A stretch of 6,533 nt of DNA from DATGLW01 sp035293965 (GTDB taxonomy: Bacteria > Actinomycetota > Acidimicrobiia > Acidimicrobiales > RAAP-2), in the NCBI GenBank assembly GCA_035293965.1, contig DATGLW010000056.1, positions 1-6,533 of the forward strand, read 5' to 3'. Each line of letters begins with the position of its first letter. Positions within the stretch are counted from its first letter, which is position 1. The notes under the pieces are model-generated. The model was not told the DNA's origin. It saw only the letters and a list, made by a program, of their open reading frames with translations, and ran no database searches. The position numbers and the translations under genes were made by a program. Below are positions 1 to 5,434 of the stretch, in pieces.

Positions 1-174
1 CTTCACGTTTCACGTGAGGACGAGTTCACGTTTCGAGCCGCCTCCATCCTTCCCGGAGGGTCTGGCGCGCTCCCGTCGGGCGTTCTCGACCGGAGAGCCT
101 GGGGCCGAGGGGGTGCTTATTGTCGCTGGGGCGCGACAGACGGTGCGAGACGTCCCTCCCGGACCTGGGAGCGA

Positions 175-664
175 CTACGGCGCTGTGTTCGCAGATGCCC
201 CCGCCAGTTGGGCGATGGTCGTGCGTCTGCGCCGACGGGTCCGTGGCGGCCGCCCGGCAGCGATGCGTCGCCGGCTGTCCTCTCGGCGAAGCGCGAAGGC
301 GTCGGCCACGGCGAAGTTGCGCACGACGATGGCGCAAGCGAGCCACAGCGCCATCGGGGTGCGCCCCATCAGCCGGCACCAGCCCCGGGCCACGTCGACC
401 GTCGCAGGATCTTTGATCCGAGAGTTGGCCCGCTCGGCCGCGGAGCGCCTCGCATAGGAGCGTCGCCACGCCTTTCCGGGGTAGTCGTGACGCTGGGCGG
501 TCTTTTGGTTGACCGACGCAGGCACGGTGATCGTGGTCTGCGTACAACACGCCTGAGGGTGCTCAGGGGGAGCGAGGACCTCGGGACGGGAGAAGGCAAG
601 CGCCATGGAGACGGGCCGCAGCGGACAGCGGAGCTTGCCAAGCAGCGCCGGGCAGGTGAGCATT
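175..664 (-). pseudogene. 3' fragment of an IS4/IS1182-like DDE transposase
   Basis: This is the C-terminal part of a transposase that would have cut and joined IS ends. Read on the minus strand from about 664 to the TAG at 175-177, the frame holds a cysteine-containing stretch (TCPALLGKLRCP), then PPEHPQACC, then YARRSAAERANSRIK. The last segment fits the IS4-family Y-(2)-R-(3)-E-(6)-K signature exactly, and its E (codon 463-465) is the expected third catalytic acid. A hydrophobic segment, LWLACAIVVRN, follows, as in related transposases. The N-terminal part with the two catalytic aspartates is missing, and the frame runs straight into a different transposase at about 664, so this cannot be active. 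The IS1182-versus-IS4 assignment rests on remembered family patterns; being a DDE transposase remnant is much more certain. Confidence 0.8.
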
Positions 665-1312
665 CCACGCGCCCACCGGGTTAGCGGTGACGCCGTCGAT
701 CCGCACGAGACGCGTGTCGTGGTGGATGAACAAGAGGACTTAGAGCCTGCGGAGAAGGACGGTGTCGATGGGGAAGAAGTCACAGGCAATCAGTCCCTTC
801 GCCTGCGCGGCGAGGAGCTCCGCCCAGGTTGGTCCTGACCTTCGCGGTGACGGCTCGATGCCGTGGCGCTTCAGGATCGCCCAGACGTTCGAGGGGGCGA
901 TCGCGATGTCCATGGTGGCGAGCTCGCCGTGGATGCGGCGCTATCCCCAGGTTGGATTCTCCTTCGCGAATCGGAGGACAAGCGCGGTGGTTCCTTGGCC
1001 AAGGGAAGGGCGACCCGGGCTGCCATGGGCATACGTCCAGCGCTTGGCAGCAAGGTCGCGATGCCAGCGCAGCAAGGTTGTCGGCTGGACGAAGAAGCCC
1101 CCGAGTCGACGACGGGGGAGCAGTCGTGAAAGTCCGGCCAGCACCGCTCGATCTGCAGGCTTGAGCGCCGGTCGGTGGACCTGGCGTCTGAGGACTGCCA
1201 CCTCGCGGCGCAGCATGACGATCTCGACGGCGAGATCGGTGTCGCTTCGGCCAACGAGTCGGATGAGCTGGAGGGCGCGGCAGAACGCCAGGTAGAGGAA
1301 CGGGAGGGTCAT
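665..1312 (-). pseudogene. Truncated IS481/IS3-like integrase-core transposase with two nonsense codons
   Basis: This decayed transposase starts at ATG 1312-1310 and begins MTLPFLYLAFCRALQL. An N-terminal coiled-coil-like stretch (MLRREVAVLRRQV) is followed by a helix-turn-helix region and the start of the rve (RNase H-fold) domain, where ACDFFPID carries the first catalytic Asp. The frame is continuous from 1312 to about 665 apart from two stops, TAG at 943-941 and TAA at 742-740. Both fall where the family usually has Tyr (compare WGYLRI and MRRYYLLF in the intact relative at 2908-3966). Homology stops after NPVGAW at about 665, so the second Asp, the Glu and the C-terminus (some 130 residues) are missing and the IS4-like fragment takes over. 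It is a dead gene. It is more like the fragment at 4035-4189 than the intact copy. Confidence 0.85.
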
Positions 1313-1397
1313 TGCTGGATGCTCGATGCTCGCCGCGCTCGGGTCCAGGCGTCAAAGTGCCGGTCGCAGGCCATGGATGACATTCTCGGCACCGACA
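665..1397 (-). mobile_element. 5' remnant of an IS481/IS3-like element, outer end at about 1397
   Basis: This remnant covers the truncated transposase plus about 85 bases upstream of its start codon. Positions 1383-1397 read TTCTCGGCACCGACA on the + strand; from the minus strand the element therefore begins TGTCGGTGCCGAGAA, a TG-starting terminus typical of these families. The same 15 bases close the homologous fragment at 4267 and occur again at 5858-5872. The leader between terminus and start codon is also shared with the 4035-4267 fragment (for example CCATGGATGA and CGTCAAAGTGC), which supports the boundary. The distal end of the element is lost. Confidence 0.7.
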
Positions 1398-1438
1398 CGC
1401 GAAACGGCCGACGTACTGGAGTGCGTAGCGGATTGTAG

Positions 1439-1444
1439 TAGTAT
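1439..1444 (+). promoter_or_regulatory. -10-like box of the BrnT-like/RHH operon
   Basis: TAGTAT fits the TANNNT -10 pattern and lies 6 bases before the GTG at 1451, which would give a leaderless or nearly leaderless transcript. No convincing -35 hexamer or Shine-Dalgarno sequence precedes the GTG. TGTAG occurs twice around the box (1434-1438 and 1444-1448), a possible repressor-binding repeat. The promoter lies only about 40 bases outside the IS end at 1397. Confidence 0.45.
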
Positions 1445-1450
1445 GTAGGT

Positions 1451-1753
1451 GTGGTGCGAGTGGACTGGCGCAGGCGGGCCGACTACGTCCGATCGCGCCA
1501 TGGGGTCGACCCAGGGTGGGCCGACGAGGCGGTGAACGAGGACCATGCGGTCTGGCTCACCCCGGATCCGGCGAGCCGGAGCGGCCGGTCGGTACGGGTG
1601 ATCGGCTATTCGGCGAGCGCCCGCGACATCCTCGTCGTCATCTTGGTCGCCGCCGACGTCGACGAGACGGAGCAACCAGCCGGGGAGTGGTGGGGCGCCA
1701 ACGCCTGGGTCGCAAGCCCACGGGATCGACGACTCTACGCAGAGGAGGACTGA
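1451..1753 (+). CDS. Small BrnT-like toxin candidate of a TA pair
   Basis: This is a 100-residue soluble protein that starts at GTG (GTG GTG CGA GTG). It has no signal peptide or membrane segment. An N-terminal RADYVRSRHGV helix precedes a short acidic stretch and a DP motif (residues 39-40). Next come SGRSVRVIGYS, a hydrophobic strand (DILVVILVAA, 59-68), WWGANAWVAS and a C-terminal RDRRLYAEE. The pattern KHGV-like helix, DP, strand, then RRxYxEE resembles BrnT-type RNases of the RelE fold, and the toxin-first order also matches brnTA. The similarity is loose and several BrnT features are not obvious, so this may belong to a related uncharacterised toxin family. Its TGA shares one base with the ATG of the antitoxin gene, implying coupled expression. 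Toxin activity is inferred from size and context. Confidence 0.65.
   Translation: MVRVDWRRRADYVRSRHGVDPGWADEAVNEDHAVWLTPDPASRSGRSVRVIGYSASARDILVVILVAADVDETEQPAGEWWGANAWVASPRDRRLYAEED
1741..1747 (+). promoter_or_regulatory. Ribosome binding site of the RHH antitoxin gene
   Basis: AGAGGAG lies a few bases before the ATG at 1753, inside the end of the upstream gene. The operon's first gene lacks such a site. A strong internal site would favour antitoxin synthesis over toxin, which suits a toxin-first operon. The last point is inference. Confidence 0.5.
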
Positions 1754-2067
1754 TGAGCAAGAAGATCGACGACTTGCTGGCCGAAGAGGGAGCAGCGGCA
1801 GAGAACTACGACATCGAATACACCGTGCCCGAGGGTGTCGCGGTCGCGAGGCCGAACCTCGGCCGAGCCACCGTGGTGTCGGTCCGGTTGTCTGCTGACG
1901 AGCATGCCCGGTTGCAGCGGGCTGCCGAGAAGGCGAACCTGCCCGTCTCCACGCTGATCCGCATCTGGGCACTCGATCGGCTCCGCGCCGAGGACGAGGG
2001 GAGCGAGTCGAGCGTGGCGGAGCGCCTCCGTCGGCTCGAACAGGCCGTGTTCCAGCGCTCCGCGTAG
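1753..2067 (+). CDS. Ribbon-helix-helix (CopG/Arc-like) antitoxin
   Basis: This 104-residue protein is the probable antitoxin and autorepressor of the pair. Residues 39-80 form a ribbon-helix-helix unit: a strand (ATVVSVRLS), a helix (ADEHARLQRAAEKAN), a turn (LPVS) and a second helix (TLIRIWALDRLRAE). The N-terminal 38 residues are acidic and probably flexible (DDLLAEEGAAAENYDIEY); this part may bind the toxin, the reverse of the usual RHH layout in which the C-terminus does so. A short basic/acidic helix (VAERLRRLEQAVFQ) closes the protein. The ATG start is supported by the RBS at 1741-1747 and by the one-base overlap (TGATG) with the toxin gene. It resembles BrnA in role, but I cannot assign it to BrnA by sequence. 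DNA binding is a confident family inference; the toxin partner is inferred from the operon. Confidence 0.75.
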   Translation: MSKKIDDLLAEEGAAAENYDIEYTVPEGVAVARPNLGRATVVSVRLSADEHARLQRAAEKANLPVSTLIRIWALDRLRAEDEGSESSVAERLRRLEQAVFQRSA

Positions 2068-2100
2068 AGCGGGCCGACAACGAACGCGCAAACAGCACCT

Positions 2101-2200
2101 TCATGCTGCCAGCGCCGCAAGGTTCGAGTTTTTCGGGTCGAGCGCGTCCGGATCAACATTGAGCAGGGCAACCGCCCGGGCGGCTGCATAGGGCAGACGC
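2101..2200 (-). pseudogene. Possible C-terminal remnant of an unknown gene
   Basis: On the minus strand a frame ending in TGA at 2103-2101 reads RRLPYAAARAVALLNVDP followed by DALDPKNSNLAALAA. Its codon use is gene-like, but an in-frame TGA cuts it off about 40 codons upstream and no start codon suits it. A reading-frame change near 2200 would join it to another open frame (TIARPSGDAPDEG), which would fit a frameshifted gene end. I do not recognise the family, and chance cannot be excluded. Confidence 0.25.
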
Positions 2201-2270
2201 CGTGACCAGCGCCTTCGTCGGGCGCGTCACCCGATGGCCGTGCGATGGTCTTGAACCCCCGCCACTGCGA

Positions 2271-2326
2271 CCGCTGGTCAAGCGCGCACATCGTGCAGGG
2301 GTGCAGGCGCCTGACCAGCGGTTTTT
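2271..2326 (+). terminator. Terminator-like hairpin with T-run
   Basis: CCGCTGGTCA (2271-2280) pairs perfectly with TGACCAGCGG (2312-2321). After one A/C mismatch, GCGC (2282-2285) pairs with GCGC (2307-2310). That gives 14 pairs around a 21-base loop, followed at once by TTTTT (2322-2326). The form is that of an intrinsic terminator on the + strand. It lies 204 bases after the RHH antitoxin gene, so it could end that operon, or it may be left from a lost gene. Confidence 0.55.
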
Positions 2327-2394
2327 CGTTTCGGCGCCCGTCGGAGATGCAGTTTCTCGGGTGGATTTCTCGGGGCCTTATCAAGGCTGCATCG

Positions 2395-2518
2395 GCATGC
2401 GTACGCAGGGCGTGCGCGGCGAGATATGGCCGGTGAGCTGGGGTTCCGCGACGGTCGGCACGGCGATGTCGCCCGCCGAGGTGGTCTTGCGTATGCACGC
2501 ATAGGGCATGCGTACGCA
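2395..2518. repeat. Pair of 13-bp direct repeats containing TGCGTACGCA
   Basis: GCATGCGTACGCA occurs at 2395-2407 and again at 2506-2518. Both copies include the perfect palindrome TGCGTACGCA. A third, degenerate inverted version (TGCGTATGCACGCAT, 2488-2502) lies just before the second copy. The 98 bases between the copies show no gene. These could be recombination or protein-binding sites, or traces of a small mobile element; nothing in the sequence decides this. Confidence 0.4.
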
Positions 2519-2706
2519 CTGCACTGATCAACGAGATCTCGACGGGACCGCGCCCGAAGTGATCCTCGGGGTGCTGTGGTGGCCTCGCGTTGCGCGATCT
2601 GGGCGCAGGTTCAGCTCTGTACTCCTGGTGCCGCTCGCGGCTCGGGACGTTGGATTGCAGAACCGTCGAGTGGCATGCTGCTGGTGCCTCGTGGATAGGA
2701 GTGACG

Positions 2707-4034
2707 TGAAGGGTCCAAGTACTCGATGCAGTGGACTGTTGGCGCTTTGGCGCGACCCAGATCCTTGGAGACGGCCAATGGCACGAGCGCTTTGCAGATC
2801 GCTTCCGCGTAGGACGCGATGGAGGCTGGCGAACCCGTCGTCGGACCCGCGGATCGTCATCGACCTCCAACAGGTTGAACGCGCTGCCGGGGACTGGTTG
2901 CTGACCCTCAGGCAGCCCGGTCGTACTCGTGGATGATGCCGCCGAGTATGTCGCGGCGGCAGATCTCACCGATGCGTGGTTGGTCGTGGAGAGGCAGTGG
3001 GGTCGCGAGCTGACGGCCCCGGTGCGGGCAAGCCTCGTTGTAGTGGCGCACGTAGTCGCCGAGCACCGCTTTGAGGTGACGTCTCGAGTAGATGAGCAGG
3101 TGGTCGAGGCAGTCTTCACGGACGGTGCGGACCCAGCGCTCGGCGAACGCGTTCGCCTGCGGTGATCGGACCGGCGTGCGGATTGCGGAAATGCCGACGG
3201 CCCTGAACACCTCGTCGAACGATGCCGTGAACTTCGTGTCCCGGTCGCGAACGAGGAAGCGGAACCGATGTCCGGCGTCTTCGAGATCTGAAGTGAAGTT
3301 GCGCGCCACCTGGACGGCCCAGGCCATGGCCGGGTTGGCCGTCATCCCGAGCAGGTGAACGACGCGGCTGTCGACTTCGATGACGAACAAGAGGTAGTAG
3401 CGCCGCATCGTCACCGAGTCGACGTGGAAGAAGTCGGTCGCCAAGATGCCCTTGGCCTGGGCGGAGAGGAACTGTGCCCAGGTAGGCCCTTCGCGGCGTG
3501 GTGCTGGGGGTAGTCCGTGTCGGCCGAGCACGGTGGCGACGCTCGTCTTGGAAACCGTGATGCCGAGCTTGCGTAGCTCTCCGACGATGCGCAGGTAGCC
3601 CCACCGGGGGTTCTCCCGAGCCAGGCGCACGATGAGCTCGACGGTCCCTCGTCCAACTGATGGTCGCCCGGGTCGCCGGTGCGGGTAGGTCCAGCGTCGG
3701 CGGACGAGGCGGCGATGCCAGTCGAGGATCGTCTTCGGCGTGACCACGAATGCCGTCCACCGCTCCCGTGGGATGAGGCCGGCAAGCAGGGCGATCAGCG
3801 CCCGGTCCGACCAGGTGAAGCGGGCTTGGCCGACTTGGCGACGAAGGACCGCCACCTGGTGGCGTAAGACCAGGATCTCGGCGTCCTTCGCGAACGTGTC
3901 TCTCCTCGCCAACTTGAGCGCTCCAAAGGCTCGATGAACAAGTCGATACAGGAACGAGAGCACCACGGAGTAGCAGCCTCACCGACTCCATCCTGGCGGG
4001 TCAAGACAGTGGCTGGGCGTTTCTGGACCCTTCA
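2707..4034 (-). mobile_element. Apparently complete IS (IS481/IS3-like), about 1.33 kb
   Basis: TGAAGGGTCCA at 2707-2717 is repeated exactly in inverted orientation at 4024-4034 (TGGACCCTTCA), giving 11-bp perfect terminal inverted repeats around one full-length transposase gene. Beyond 11 bases the ends diverge. The right boundary agrees independently with the place where a neighbouring transposase loses homology (after CCTG at about 4034), so the element inserted into that gene. The bases flanking the two ends (GTGACG on the left, GGCTCC on the right) show no target-site duplication. The left flank also lacks the rest of the interrupted gene, which points to a later adjacent deletion or recombination. 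About 200 bases between transposase and left end hold no gene. Confidence 0.72.
2908..3966 (-). CDS. Intact integrase-core (rve) transposase, IS481/IS3-like
   Basis: This 352-residue DDE transposase would bind the IS ends, nick them and join them to target DNA. A coiled-coil-like stretch lies at residues 28-46 (DAEILVLRHQVAVLRRQV). A helix-turn-helix region (about 50-150) contains the conserved NPRWGYLRI. The rve core spans about 170-320. The visible catalytic acids are D178 (ATDFFHVD), D241 (VRDRDTKF) and E276 (AFAERW), the last two 35 residues apart, as expected for DD(35)E enzymes. EDCLDHLLI and HYNEACPHRG match the C-terminal rve_3 pattern. The GTG start at 3966 aligns with the starts of the two related fragments in this window. 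The length is usual for the family and there is no frameshift, so activity is plausible. IS481 versus an IS3-group single-ORF type cannot be settled here. Confidence 0.9.
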   Translation of the reverse strand: MVLSFLYRLVHRAFGALKLARRDTFAKDAEILVLRHQVAVLRRQVGQARFTWSDRALIALLAGLIPRERWTAFVVTPKTILDWHRRLVRRRWTYPHRRPGRPSVGRGTVELIVRLARENPRWGYLRIVGELRKLGITVSKTSVATVLGRHGLPPAPRREGPTWAQFLSAQAKGILATDFFHVDSVTMRRYYLLFVIEVDSRVVHLLGMTANPAMAWAVQVARNFTSDLEDAGHRFRFLVRDRDTKFTASFDEVFRAVGISAIRTPVRSPQANAFAERWVRTVREDCLDHLLIYSRRHLKAVLGDYVRHYNEACPHRGRQLATPLPLHDQPRIGEICRRDILGGIIHEYDRAA

Positions 4035-4189
4035 GGCTCCAGCGCCGGTCGATAAACCTGGCGTCGGAGGACTGCCACCTCGTGGCACAGCACGACGACC
4101 TCGATGGCGAGGTCCGTGTCACTGCGACCGACGAGGCGGATGAGCTGCAGTACCCGGCAGAACGCCCGATACAGGAACGAAAGGGCCAT
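4035..4189 (-). pseudogene. 5' fragment of an IS481/IS3-like transposase, interrupted by the IS
   Basis: Only the first 52 codons remain. The frame runs from ATG 4189-4187 (MALSFLYRAFCRVLQLIRLV) through a coiled-coil-like EVAVLRRQVYRPALEP. After 4035 it reads into the terminal repeat of the neighbouring IS and stops at 4001. It is very similar to the truncated gene at 665-1312 over this length and less similar to the intact copy at 2908-3966, so it belongs to the first element's lineage. One segment reads VLCHEVAV where the relative has MLRREVAV; the Arg-to-Cys and Arg-to-His changes suit decay at CpG sites. The rest of the gene is not found in the window. Confidence 0.82.
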
Positions 4190-4268
4190 CGGTCGATGCT
4201 CGCCGCGCCCTGCACCAGCCGTCAAAGTGCAGCTCACAGTCCATGGATGATGTTCTCGGCACCGACAG
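4035..4268 (-). mobile_element. 5' remnant of a second copy of the TGTCGG-ended IS
   Basis: This is the transposase fragment plus its leader out to the element end. GTTCTCGGCACCGACAG at 4252-4268 contains the 15-base terminus also seen at 1383-1397. The leader shares blocks with that copy (GATGCTCGCCGCGC, CGTCAAAGTGC, CCATGGATGA), so both are ends of the same IS type in the same orientation. The distal part was replaced by the 2707-4034 element and its flank. Confidence 0.7.
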
Positions 4269-4443
4269 CTCAATAAACGGACTGCTGCGAACGATGCCGC
4301 AGTCGACGAGTACACTCACACAGCTGCCTGACGCAGATGTGGCCACCGACTTACTTCAACAAGGAGCGGGACACCCTCCCGTCACCCCGGGCCTCACCCA
4401 ATCGGGACACTGGTTCCGCGTTCGTACCGGAGCTTGCTCCGAG

Positions 4444-4833
4444 CTAGCGGTCGGAGACTCGCCGAGCGTCAACGAGGTCGTGGATGATCTGGAAGTCACC
4501 AACGTTCTCGGTGAGGAGGGGCACTCCTTCCACGCGGGCCGTGGCCGCGATGGCAAGGTCGATCTGGCGCCGTCTCGGGTTGCCACCACGGCGGGCCACC
4601 GCGGCGGCGAGTTGACCCCAGACACGGGCGACGTCGACGCTCACGGGCAGGGGGTCGAACGTCGCTTCGATCGCTGATAGCCGAGCGATGCGGCGCGCTC
4701 GCTCGTCCTCGTCATCAGCGACGAGAACGCCGAAGTGCAGCTCGGTGATCGAGACGACGCTGATGGCTGCCTCGACCTTGTCAGGCGGGGGGAGCTCACC
4801 GATGAGCACCGACGTGTCGAGCAGGGCCCTCAC
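4444..4833 (-). CDS. vapC: PIN-domain toxin (VapC family), reverse-strand module
   Basis: This 129-residue PIN-domain protein is probably a metal-dependent ribonuclease that cuts specific RNAs, often tRNA or rRNA in this family, and is held inactive by its antitoxin. The four acidic active-site positions are present: D6 (LLDTSVLIG), E31 (SITELHFG), D92 (RQIDLAIAA) and D113 (LLTENVGDF), with the usual N110 nearby. A basic stretch, GGNPRRRQ (83-90), precedes the third Asp. The length is normal for VapC and the fold looks intact. The start is GTG at 4833, giving a 4-base GTGA overlap with the antitoxin stop, so translation is probably coupled. No terminator with a T-run follows; 175 bases separate its stop from the IS remnant. 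The RNA target cannot be read from the sequence. Confidence 0.92.
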   Translation of the reverse strand: MRALLDTSVLIGELPPPDKVEAAISVVSITELHFGVLVADDEDERARRIARLSAIEATFDPLPVSVDVARVWGQLAAAVARRGGNPRRRQIDLAIAATARVEGVPLLTENVGDFQIIHDLVDARRVSDR

Positions 4834-5075
4834 GAAGCGAAGGGGTCCACGACGCCGGCCGGCAGTCGCTCGAGGTCGACATCCAGCCCTCGTGGCGCCT
4901 CTGCACGCCAGATACCAGCGAGTGCGGCACCGCGAACCCAGCGGCGGCGGTGCACCGGCCCGAGCTCGGCCACGGGACGACCGGCGACGGTCACGGTGAT
5001 GGTCTCGCCGGCCTCGGCCCGACGGAGCACCTCGCCGACGTTGTTCCGCAGCTCCTTCTGTGCGATATGGCTCAC
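4830..5075 (-). CDS. vapB: Phd/YefM-type antitoxin (VapB role), reverse-strand module
   Basis: This is an 81-residue antitoxin that should bind the PIN toxin and repress the operon. The N-terminal part (SHIAQKELRNNVGEVLRRAEAGETITVTVAGRPVAELGPV) has the Phd/YefM pattern: a strand, the ELRNN helix, the AGE turn and the GRPVAEL strand. The C-terminal part is charged and Trp-containing (IWRAEAPRGLDVDLERL) and ends DPFAS, as expected for a flexible toxin-binding tail. I prefer GTG at 5075 because TACCAT (5088-5083) is a -10-like box exactly 7 bases upstream, matching the layout of the divergent operon, and because the family's conserved N-terminus begins here. ATG at 5084 (3 residues longer) is the alternative; it would put the start codon inside the palindromic operator. 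Confidence 0.88.
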   Translation of the reverse strand: MSHIAQKELRNNVGEVLRRAEAGETITVTVAGRPVAELGPVHRRRWVRGAALAGIWRAEAPRGLDVDLERLPAGVVDPFAS

Positions 5076-5082
5076 GCCGACC

Positions 5083-5104
5083 ATGGTAGCAGAACTGCTA
5101 CCAT
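5083..5104. promoter_or_regulatory. Perfect 22-bp palindrome, probable TA operator
   Basis: ATGGTAGCAG (5083-5092) and CTGCTACCAT (5095-5104) are exact inverted repeats separated by AA. The palindrome covers the minus-strand -10-like box TACCAT (5088-5083) of the reverse vapBC-type operon, so a bound antitoxin-toxin complex would block that promoter. A related sequence, TGCTACAAT (8 of 9 bases equal to TGCTACCAT), overlaps the -10 box of the forward operon. The repressor role follows from the known autoregulation of TA operons and has no direct evidence here. Confidence 0.75.
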
Positions 5105-5144
5105 CTCGGTGTCCGATCCGAGGGTAGGTTAGCGAATCAGAGTG

Positions 5145-5155
5145 CTACAATGTAG
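5145..5155 (+). promoter_or_regulatory. -10 box and small inverted repeat of the forward VapBC operon
   Basis: TACAAT (5146-5151) is a good -10 hexamer. It lies inside the inverted repeat CTACA-A-TGTAG (5145-5155). Seven bases separate it from the ATA codon at 5159, where the antitoxin's conserved N-terminus starts, so transcription would begin at or next to that codon. I see no good -35 hexamer. Confidence 0.55.
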
Positions 5156-5158
5156 AAC

Positions 5159-5434
5159 ATAAGTACGGTAGGCATCCGGGCCCTCAAGCAGAACGCCTCG
5201 CAGGTGGTGGCCAGAGCCGCCGCTGGCGAGGTGGTGACCATCACCGACCGGGGAAGACCGGTCGCCCAGCTCGTTCCGGTCCCGGGGGGGCGAGTCGCTG
5301 CCTTCGTCGCGTCAGGTCGGGCTCGGCCGGCGAAGGGCTCGCTCGCAGCTCTTGGCGCGCCTCCCGACGCGGGTGCGGAGCAGCCCGTGCTGTCGGAGGT
5401 CGTAGCGGCCATGCGTGGCGAAGAGCGCTACTGA
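5159..5434 (+). CDS. vapB: Phd/YefM-type antitoxin (VapB role) with an ATA at its expected start
   Basis: This is a 91-residue antitoxin for the PIN toxin downstream. The frame begins (ATA)STVGIRALKQNASQVVAR and continues AAAGEVVTITDRGRPVAQLVPV, a clear Phd/YefM DNA-binding half. The tail is flexible, rich in Ala, Pro and Gly, and ends LSEVVAAMRGEERY. An in-frame TAG lies at 5153-5155. Between it and GTG 5204 there is no ATG, GTG, TTG or CTG codon. The conserved N-terminus would start at ATA 5159, exactly where leaderless transcription from the 5146-5151 box should begin. Starting at GTG 5204 instead gives 76 residues and removes the IRALKQNAS strand-helix needed for DNA binding. A mutated or misread ATG, or true ATA initiation, are the options. 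Its TGA shares one base with the toxin ATG. The family call is firm; the start is not. Confidence 0.82.
   Translation: MSTVGIRALKQNASQVVARAAAGEVVTITDRGRPVAQLVPVPGGRVAAFVASGRARPAKGSLAALGAPPDAGAEQPVLSEVVAAMRGEERY

Larger units (their letters stand above)
2068..2706. other. Gene-poor interval between the BrnT-like/RHH operon and the IS
   Basis: There is no convincing gene in this 639-base stretch on either strand; the open frames lack recognisable domains and conserved composition. It holds a possible C-terminal coding remnant (2101-2200, -), a 12-bp palindrome CCGCCCGGGCGG (2172-2183), a terminator-like hairpin (2271-2326) and two 13-bp repeats (2395-2407, 2506-2518). It does not contain the missing part of the transposase that the neighbouring IS interrupts at 4035, so DNA has been lost or rearranged here. 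Confidence 0.6.

Noticed and set aside
2..34. TTCACGTTTC repeated at 2-11 and 25-34, with CACGTG nearby
   Set aside because: Could be part of an IS end, but the window edge cuts it off and no matching inverted copy is present.
121..138. TGTCGC/GCGACA hairpin downstream of the transposase fragment
   Set aside because: Only six pairs and no T-run on the minus strand; too weak to call a terminator.
26..550. 174-codon minus-strand open frame over the transposase fragment
   Set aside because: The neighbouring frame carries the YREK transposase signature; this one is Arg-rich with no motif.
2228..2270. Minus-strand T-arm-like GGGGGTTCAAGACC suggesting a tRNA remnant
   Set aside because: The stem would contain a G-A mismatch and no acceptor, D or anticodon arm can be drawn around it.
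2202..2504. 100-codon open frame on the + strand in the gene-poor interval
   Set aside because: No recognisable domain, it runs straight through the terminator-like hairpin, it lacks a ribosome binding site and its composition is mixed; it looks like chance.
1806..3119. Long 437-codon minus-strand open frame
   Set aside because: It crosses the antitoxin gene, the IS end and the transposase in the wrong frame; low-complexity Ser/Arg/Pro content marks it as a high-GC shadow.
1432..5155. Shared ATTGTAG near the BrnT-like promoter and (inverted) near the forward VapB promoter, as a common operator
   Set aside because: Seven AT-rich bases overlapping -10 boxes are expected by chance.
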